Assembly (NCBI GenBank): GCA_937911505.1
Contig: CALEMF010000012.1
Location: 1-37,786, forward strand
Source: an uncultured Cytophagales bacterium
GTDB taxonomy: Bacteria > Bacteroidota > Bacteroidia > Cytophagales > Thermonemataceae
Length of the DNA stretch: 37,786 nt
Direction: 5' to 3'
Shown here in pieces: positions 32,741-37,786 of the stretch. Numbering within the stretch: the first letter of the stretch is position 1; each line of letters starts with the position of its first letter. Below the pieces are notes generated by a model that saw nothing but the letters and a program-made list of their open reading frames with translations, searched no databases and had not been told where the DNA came from. Both the position numbers and the translations under genes were made by a program.

Positions 32741-34429
32741 ATGAATGCTCCTTGGCTCTCTATTCTCATATTCATGCCGCTTTTGGCCATTGTCTTGTTA
32801 TTGTTTGTACCTGCTCGTTACAAACAAGTCTTTAAAATAGGGACGCTTCTAGTAACAGCTTTACAATTGGCCTTAGGTATATTTTTATTTACAAGCTTCG
32901 ACACAACACTGGGAGGTGTCAAAGAAGAGCAAACCATGCAATGGGTGGAAAAGCTGGCTTGGATTGATTTACGCCTAGGAGAATGGGGACAACTTTCCAT
33001 ACAGTATTTCGTTGGGGCAGATGGCTTGAGTATCTCTATGCTATTATTGGCAGTGATTGTACTTTTTATGGGTGCTATCTCTTCTTGGCAAATCCAACGA
33101 CAAGAGAAGGGGTATTTTATTCTGTATTTATTACTTAGTAGTAGTATTATTGGGTGCTTTGTAGCGCTAGATTTTTTCTTATTTTACTTATTTTTCGAGT
33201 TTATGTTGCTCCCGATGTACTTTCTGATTGGTATCTGGGGTGGAAAGCGCCGTGCTTATGCTTCTATTAAGTTTTTCATTTATACTTTGGTAGGCTCTTT
33301 ATTGATTCTTATCGCGATGATTAGCCTGTATCTGAGCGTTATGGATCCGCAACAAACAGCGCTTGTGATGAATCTTATCTCCTCTTCTGACCAATATACA
33401 CCTGCTATACAAGCGGAAATACAAGCCTTGCTAGCTGCTGGTGAAATTAACCCAGAGGCACTCGTACGTACTTTCGATCTGATTGCCATGACAGACGCTA
33501 AGAACTTTATTCCAGGTAGTTTTTTGGCCAGTAAGGCTTCCATTATGGCAGATTGGTCGCCTAGAATGCTTATTTTCTTTATTGTCCTTGTGGGATTTGC
33601 GATTAAGTTGCCTGTTGTTCCCTTACATACTTGGCTGCCTGACGCCCACGTGGAAGCGCCCACGCCTATCTCGGTTGTATTGGCAGGTATTCTACTTAAG
33701 ATTGGGGGCTATGGTTTGCTACGCATTGGTATTGGTATTTTTCCAGCAGAGGCTTTACAATTTACGTGGCTCATTGGTTGTTTGGGCGTCGTCTCTATCA
33801 TTTATGGGGCTTTCAATGCACTTGCTATGCAAGACTTAAAGAAGCTTGTGGCTTACTCCTCAGTCTCACATATGGGCTTTGTGATGCTCGGTATTGCTTC
33901 TTTTACGCAAGAAGGTTTTAATGGCGCTATTTTTCAGATGTTTAGTCACGGTATTTTATCGGCAATGCTCTTTCTCATCGTAGGAGTACTTTACGATAGA
34001 ACGCACGATCGGCAAATTACCCATTACAGTGGGCTACTTAGCCAAATGCCGCTCTACGGTACATTTACCATTATTGCTTTCTTCGCCTCTTTAGGTTTAC
34101 CTACCTTTTCTGGATTTATTGGTGAGCTTTTTACTATTCTAGGAGGGCTAGGGTCCAGTCATTTACCCGCTTGGATGGCTGTAGTGGCTACTTTAGGGAT
34201 TGTACTAGGGGCAGGTTATTTTCTGTGGACACTCCAGCGTATGTATTTCGGGAAATTGTGGCTTAAATATCCTCAGGAGTGGTCACCACTCTTAAAAGAC
34301 GTTAATGCGAGAGAAATCAGTATGCTGGCGCCGCTGAGCCTAATTGCCTTTGCTACGGGGATTCTCCCGCATCTGCTTTTCGATACAATGACCACGAGTA
34401 TTACACAATTGTTACAATTCACTTTGTGA
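32741..34429 (+). CDS. nuoM: NADH-quinone oxidoreductase subunit M, isolated copy
   Basis: This 562-residue antiporter-like subunit of complex I has about 14 membrane helices. The key charged residues for proton pumping are present: Glu153 in FFEFMLLPMYF and Lys289 in GFAIKLPVVPLHTWLPDAHVEAP. A loop insertion of about 70 residues (about 201-272) makes it longer than the Escherichia coli protein; similar loops occur in Bacteroidota. No other nuo gene is adjacent. Its neighbours are the divergent act operon and a convergent ravA-like gene. Confidence 0.92.
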   Translation: MNAPWLSILIFMPLLAIVLLLFVPARYKQVFKIGTLLVTALQLALGIFLFTSFDTTLGGVKEEQTMQWVEKLAWIDLRLGEWGQLSIQYFVGADGLSISMLLLAVIVLFMGAISSWQIQRQEKGYFILYLLLSSSIIGCFVALDFFLFYLFFEFMLLPMYFLIGIWGGKRRAYASIKFFIYTLVGSLLILIAMISLYLSVMDPQQTALVMNLISSSDQYTPAIQAEIQALLAAGEINPEALVRTFDLIAMTDAKNFIPGSFLASKASIMADWSPRMLIFFIVLVGFAIKLPVVPLHTWLPDAHVEAPTPISVVLAGILLKIGGYGLLRIGIGIFPAEALQFTWLIGCLGVVSIIYGAFNALAMQDLKKLVAYSSVSHMGFVMLGIASFTQEGFNGAIFQMFSHGILSAMLFLIVGVLYDRTHDRQITHYSGLLSQMPLYGTFTIIAFFASLGLPTFSGFIGELFTILGGLGSSHLPAWMAVVATLGIVLGAGYFLWTLQRMYFGKLWLKYPQEWSPLLKDVNAREISMLAPLSLIAFATGILPHLLFDTMTTSITQLLQFTL

Positions 34430-34443
34430 GCAAAAACTGTTGC

Positions 34444-35988
34444 TTAACGGATGTTTTTGTAGCTATGGATGAGCTTCTCAATACGCAGTTGTAAATTGTT
34501 CAAAGACTTGATGGATTCTTGCAAGTTGGCTTCTACGATTTCACTAAGATGAGCAGGAACGAAGAAATTTTCTTTTAGATGCGCAAGCGCTGTGGGACGA
34601 TCGTTGTTGAGCTTCTCTTGTTGCTGTTTCACAAACTGCATGAGTTTATCTGTTCGCTCGTCCCAGAATTGCTCTACCAACTCGTGTGGCTTTTTGGAGG
34701 TCACCTCAGTTTTTTCACGCTGTACGGTCTTCAGTTGTAGAGAAAACACCTGTGCGTTATAGTAAATATCGATGGTATTTTCCTGATCGGAGAGCCTTGC
34801 GTTGATCTTGTTGACTAAGCTATGGCTTTCGTCAAACAGACTAATGGACTGTGTTTCTTCTCGTTTCAGCTTAGCAAATTCTGCTTTTTTGATGAGTTGA
34901 CCCTCAAAGTAGTTGGTAATCCCCAGTACCTCCAAGTAATCATTATCTATAGACTGTGGCTCATTAACGGTAACTGTATGCGGAATACGTACCTCTCGGT
35001 CTACTTCCTCTTCTAAGGCTTTCATTTCTTTTTTAATAGCACTTAGGTTCAACGCAATAGAATAGCCATGTTTACGAATGGTTTCGCTTACAATCTGTAA
35101 AATGGTATCGAATTGAGAAGGCTTTTGCCAAAGACAATGATTAATGAGGAAGCAATCCATCAAGTTTACCTCTTCTCGTCCGTTCAGGAAGGCAGCAGTC
35201 CGTAGGAGCCGTACGATTTTCTTCCAGCGACGGTCATAGATGAGTATTCGTGTCTCTGGGCTACTTTGCTTTTGGTTGTATTCCTCTATTTTGTATTTGA
35301 TTACCTGAATGGTATTCAACACTTCATCTGTCAGATGAATCTGATCGATGGTCTCGCTCCAATCTTCTACTTGTTCGTCGCTTATTTTATCTTCTTCTGC
35401 CAAGGTATCTGTATAGACATCCTTCGTAGCAGTAATCATGTTCAAGAAATTCTGGTGATTGCGAATTTCCCCAATCTCATACCTTACTAAAAAGCGATCC
35501 CACAAGGCATCTAGTCCTTCACCTAGTTGAGGGATTTCGTTGGAGGCAGCGATGATTCCTCGAATATCTACCTCAATCTCTTGCTCTCCGTTGCGATAAA
35601 TTTTTTCGTTGAGGATCGTGAGTAAAGCATTTTGAATAGAAGGACCTGCTTTCCATATTTCGTCTAAAAAGACAATATTGGCATCAGGCAAGTACTTGGT
35701 GACGATGCGTTCGTACTTGTCCTCATCTTTCAAACGCTTAATGGAGATAGGACCAAAAATTTCGTCGGGCGTACTGAAACGGCTCATTAAATACTCAAAG
35801 GCTTTTCCTTCTTTAAAGGCATACTTTAAGCGACGAGCAATTAAACTTTTCGCCACACCGGGAGGACCTAATAAAAAAATACTTTCTCCCGCAATAGCAG
35901 TGAGAAAGGCCAAATGGATGGCTTCATCTTTTTCATAAATTCCTTCTGAAAGGCTTTTCAGTATTTTAGCAACCGTTTCTTTTATCAT
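34444..35988 (-). CDS. ravA: RavA/MoxR-family AAA+ ATPase
   Basis: The 514-residue protein has an N-terminal AAA+ module with Walker A GPPGVAKS (41-48), MSRFSTPDEIFGP, Walker B NIVFLDEIWKAGPSIQNALL and sensor AASNEIPQ, then a helical lid. The C-terminal region (about 330-514) has coiled-coil-like segments. This is the RavA branch of MoxR chaperone-like ATPases, usually paired with a VWA protein (ViaA) for cofactor or complex assembly. No ViaA gene is adjacent here. It is convergent with nuoM at 14 bp. Confidence 0.9.
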   Translation of the reverse strand: MIKETVAKILKSLSEGIYEKDEAIHLAFLTAIAGESIFLLGPPGVAKSLIARRLKYAFKEGKAFEYLMSRFSTPDEIFGPISIKRLKDEDKYERIVTKYLPDANIVFLDEIWKAGPSIQNALLTILNEKIYRNGEQEIEVDIRGIIAASNEIPQLGEGLDALWDRFLVRYEIGEIRNHQNFLNMITATKDVYTDTLAEEDKISDEQVEDWSETIDQIHLTDEVLNTIQVIKYKIEEYNQKQSSPETRILIYDRRWKKIVRLLRTAAFLNGREEVNLMDCFLINHCLWQKPSQFDTILQIVSETIRKHGYSIALNLSAIKKEMKALEEEVDREVRIPHTVTVNEPQSIDNDYLEVLGITNYFEGQLIKKAEFAKLKREETQSISLFDESHSLVNKINARLSDQENTIDIYYNAQVFSLQLKTVQREKTEVTSKKPHELVEQFWDERTDKLMQFVKQQQEKLNNDRPTALAHLKENFFVPAHLSEIVEANLQESIKSLNNLQLRIEKLIHSYKNIR

Positions 35989-36121
35989 ATTTGGTAAAAG
36001 CGTTTGAAAGCGGAAATGTTTGAAATTAATTGTTCCTAGCTTTTACGGTCTTAGGCTTCCTGTTTCTCTACTATTTTCATTTTTTTCTACCGTTGGTATT
36101 TTTGTTATCTTTGGTAACTAA
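35989..36121. other. Upstream region shared by ravA and the small frame
   Basis: This divergent region of 133 bp has a perfect -7 box TATCTTTG at 36106-36113 on the plus strand with only a T-rich -33 side. It points to the small antitoxin-like frame at 36122. On the minus strand no clear promoter for ravA could be recognised. Confidence 0.4.
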
Positions 36122-36322
36122 ATCGATATAAAAGATGATAAAGCAGCCTTCATTCTTGAGTTACTCAAAAATTTCAAGTTTGTGAGAGTTCAACCTTTAA
36201 CTTCTCAAAAAGCAGAAATGATAGAAAGTATTAAACAGGCTGTTGAAGAAATGAAACTGATTAAAGAAGGTAAGCTTGAGGGATTCCCTGCTAACGAATT
36301 ACTTAAAGAGCTACCGAGCTAA
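36122..36322 (+). pseudogene. Antitoxin-like small protein frame lacking a start codon
   Basis: 66 codons read IDIKDDKAAFILELLKNF and continue with FVRVQPLTSQKAEMIESIKQ and EGKLEGFPANELLKELPS before TAA. This is the layout of small Bacteroidota antitoxin-like proteins that sit ahead of RelE-type toxins. A TAA in the same frame at 36119-36121 precedes the first codon and no ATG, GTG or TTG lies at the usual position, so the N-terminus seems lost or a rare start is used. No toxin gene follows. Codon pattern is clearly protein-like. Confidence 0.5.
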
Positions 36323-36366
36323 ATCACCCCCTTAGTTTATTTACACTTAACACACTTTATATTTTT

Positions 36367-37683
36367 ATGAGACCTCTCTATTGCTTTCTATTTTTATATC
36401 TTTTTACGCTTTCTACCTATGGTCAAATACTACCTGAACGCCAAAGAGCTGCCGTAGTGGATAGTATTTTGGCAGATCGTTTCGATCGACTCTTACCAAA
36501 ACTGATGGATCGTACGGGCTTTGATATGTGGGTGATTATTGCCAGAGAATACAATGAAGACCCTGTATTGAGAACGATGCTTCCTGCCAACTGGCTTAAC
36601 GCGCGTAGGAGAACGATCTTGGTCTTTTATAGAGATAAAGCACAAAATAAACTTGAAAAACTGGCCGTAGCCCGCTACAATATTGGGGAAAGTATTCGCT
36701 CTGCTTGGGACAAAGAGAAGCAACCCTATCAGTGGAAAGCGCTTGTAGATATCATTACCGCTAGAAACCCACAAGAGATTGGACTCAACTATTCAAAAGA
36801 TTTTGGGATTGCAGATGGCATAGTAAAGACAGACTACGAAGCTTTTATGCAAGTACTGCCGGCTGACTTTAAGTCTCGCATCACTTCTGCTGAAAAGCTA
36901 GCGATTGCTTGGATCGAAACCCGTACGCCTCAGGAAATGAAGCTTTATGAGGAGTTGGTGACCATTACACGTAACATCATTCACGAGGCTTTTAGTGCTA
37001 AGGTAGTTATTCCGGGTAAAACGACTACTGATGATGTAGAATGGTGGTTTAGGCAGAAGGCAACAGATATGGGACTTGAAACGTGGTTTCACCCAACGGT
37101 AGACATCCAACGATCAGGAGAGCAACTGGAAAGCCATATTACTTCTTTTTCCAACCGCCCCGACGACAAGATAATTCAGAGAGGTGACTTGCTTCACTGT
37201 GATTTTGGTGTTACCTATCTTCGTCTCAATACGGACTGCCAGCAGCACGCCTATGTACTTAAAAAAGGAGAGACTACCCCTCCTACCTTTTTAGTAAAAG
37301 CTTTGGCGGCCGGCAATCAAATACAGGATATTTTTACAGATAATTTCGCCACGGGTAAAACAGGTAATGAAATTTTACTTGCCTCACTCAAAGAAGGAAA
37401 AGCAGCAGGTTTACAACCTGCCATCTACACCCATCCCCTCGGTATTTATGGGCATTCCGCAGGTCCTACCATCGGGATGTGGGACGCACAGGGTGGTGTG
37501 CCAGGTACAGGCGACTATCCACTTTACCCAAATACCGTTTATGCCATTGAGTTGAATACCACCGTGACGCTTCCTGAATGGAACAAAGATATTCGCATTA
37601 TGCTAGAAGAAGCAGGTTTTTGGGGTGAAAATGGGTTTCGCTACGTAAACGGTCGGCAAACCCAACTGATTCTTCTTCCTTAG
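36367..37683 (+). CDS. Secreted M24-family metallopeptidase (Xaa-Pro aminopeptidase type)
   Basis: The 438-residue protein has a signal peptide (about 1-20), an N-terminal creatinase-like domain (about 25-180) and a pita-bread catalytic domain (about 190-435). Metal ligands are Asp279 (LLHCDFGV), Asp290 (LNTDCQQH), His363 (IYGHSAGP), Glu395 (AIELNTTV) and Glu414 or 415 (MLEEAGFW). The family removes N-terminal residues before proline, so it may work with the S9 peptidase in peptide breakdown in the periplasm. It stands alone on the plus strand; 103 bp after it to the window end show no feature. Confidence 0.88.
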   Translation: MRPLYCFLFLYLFTLSTYGQILPERQRAAVVDSILADRFDRLLPKLMDRTGFDMWVIIAREYNEDPVLRTMLPANWLNARRRTILVFYRDKAQNKLEKLAVARYNIGESIRSAWDKEKQPYQWKALVDIITARNPQEIGLNYSKDFGIADGIVKTDYEAFMQVLPADFKSRITSAEKLAIAWIETRTPQEMKLYEELVTITRNIIHEAFSAKVVIPGKTTTDDVEWWFRQKATDMGLETWFHPTVDIQRSGEQLESHITSFSNRPDDKIIQRGDLLHCDFGVTYLRLNTDCQQHAYVLKKGETTPPTFLVKALAAGNQIQDIFTDNFATGKTGNEILLASLKEGKAAGLQPAIYTHPLGIYGHSAGPTIGMWDAQGGVPGTGDYPLYPNTVYAIELNTTVTLPEWNKDIRIMLEEAGFWGENGFRYVNGRQTQLILLP

Positions 37684-37786
37684 ATTACTTTTTTTAGAAA
37701 TTAAATTCCGTGCAAGTAATATTTTACAAAGAAATAATCGAAACTACTTCGATTTACCTATAGTTCATATTTCCTTGATGAAAAAC

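Overview
The window is a stretch of Bacteroidota chromosome, most likely from the order Cytophagales. The evidence is the alternative complex III (act) respiratory operon with cytochrome oxidase, promoters of the TTG-N19/20-TAnnTTTG type, weak Shine-Dalgarno sites, and a four-helix-bundle (S23) gene between other genes. The species cannot be named from the sequence.

Left third (1-11917): a complete type I-B CRISPR-Cas locus. The array (1-343) runs off the left edge and is read on the minus strand, behind a leader (344-553) with three GTCGAC-centred motifs. On the same strand upstream lie cas2, cas1, an inserted S23 gene, cas4, cas3, cas5, cas7 and cas8. Beyond a divergent intergenic region come cas6 and a WYL-domain regulator. 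Cas1, Cas2 and Cas4 acquire spacers, Cas6 processes crRNA, Cas8/Cas7/Cas5 (plus a probable internally translated Cas11) form Cascade, and Cas3 degrades the target.

The most interesting part is the cas8-cas6 intergenic region. At about 9421-9567 on the plus strand it holds a degenerate one-spacer mini-array. It has its own promoter, a first pseudo-repeat that keeps the crRNA 5' handle, a 27-nt spacer-like segment, a second pseudo-repeat that keeps the 5' half, and an intrinsic terminator. The spacer-like segment matches DNA just upstream of cas8 (9415-9436): 17 of 22 positions, and 17 of 19 when every sixth position is ignored. The match includes the whole seed and overlaps both the cas8 promoter region and the -33 element of the RNA's own promoter. 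This is the architecture of the crRNA-like Cas-regulating RNAs (CreR) and CreA antitoxins. A small BrnT-like protein gene lies directly behind the terminator, so a Cascade-dependent addiction module is also possible.

Middle (11918-15992): a SAM-dependent methyltransferase, a secreted hypothetical protein and a secreted dipeptidyl-peptidase IV-type S9 peptidase.

Right-centre (15993-32740): hslU, an unknown 87-residue gene, the heme O and heme A synthases ctaB and ctaA, an unknown 141-residue gene, and then the actABCDEF-ctaC-ctaD operon. That operon has a consensus promoter at 32356-32385 and a terminator at 20334-20363. ACIII oxidises menaquinol and passes electrons through its c-hemes to the aa3-type oxidase, whose heme A is made by CtaA and CtaB. 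Oxidase subunit III is not in the window.

Right end (32741-37786): an isolated nuoM (complex I subunit M), a RavA/MoxR-type AAA+ ATPase, a small antitoxin-like reading frame without a normal start codon, and a secreted M24 (Xaa-Pro aminopeptidase-type) protein.
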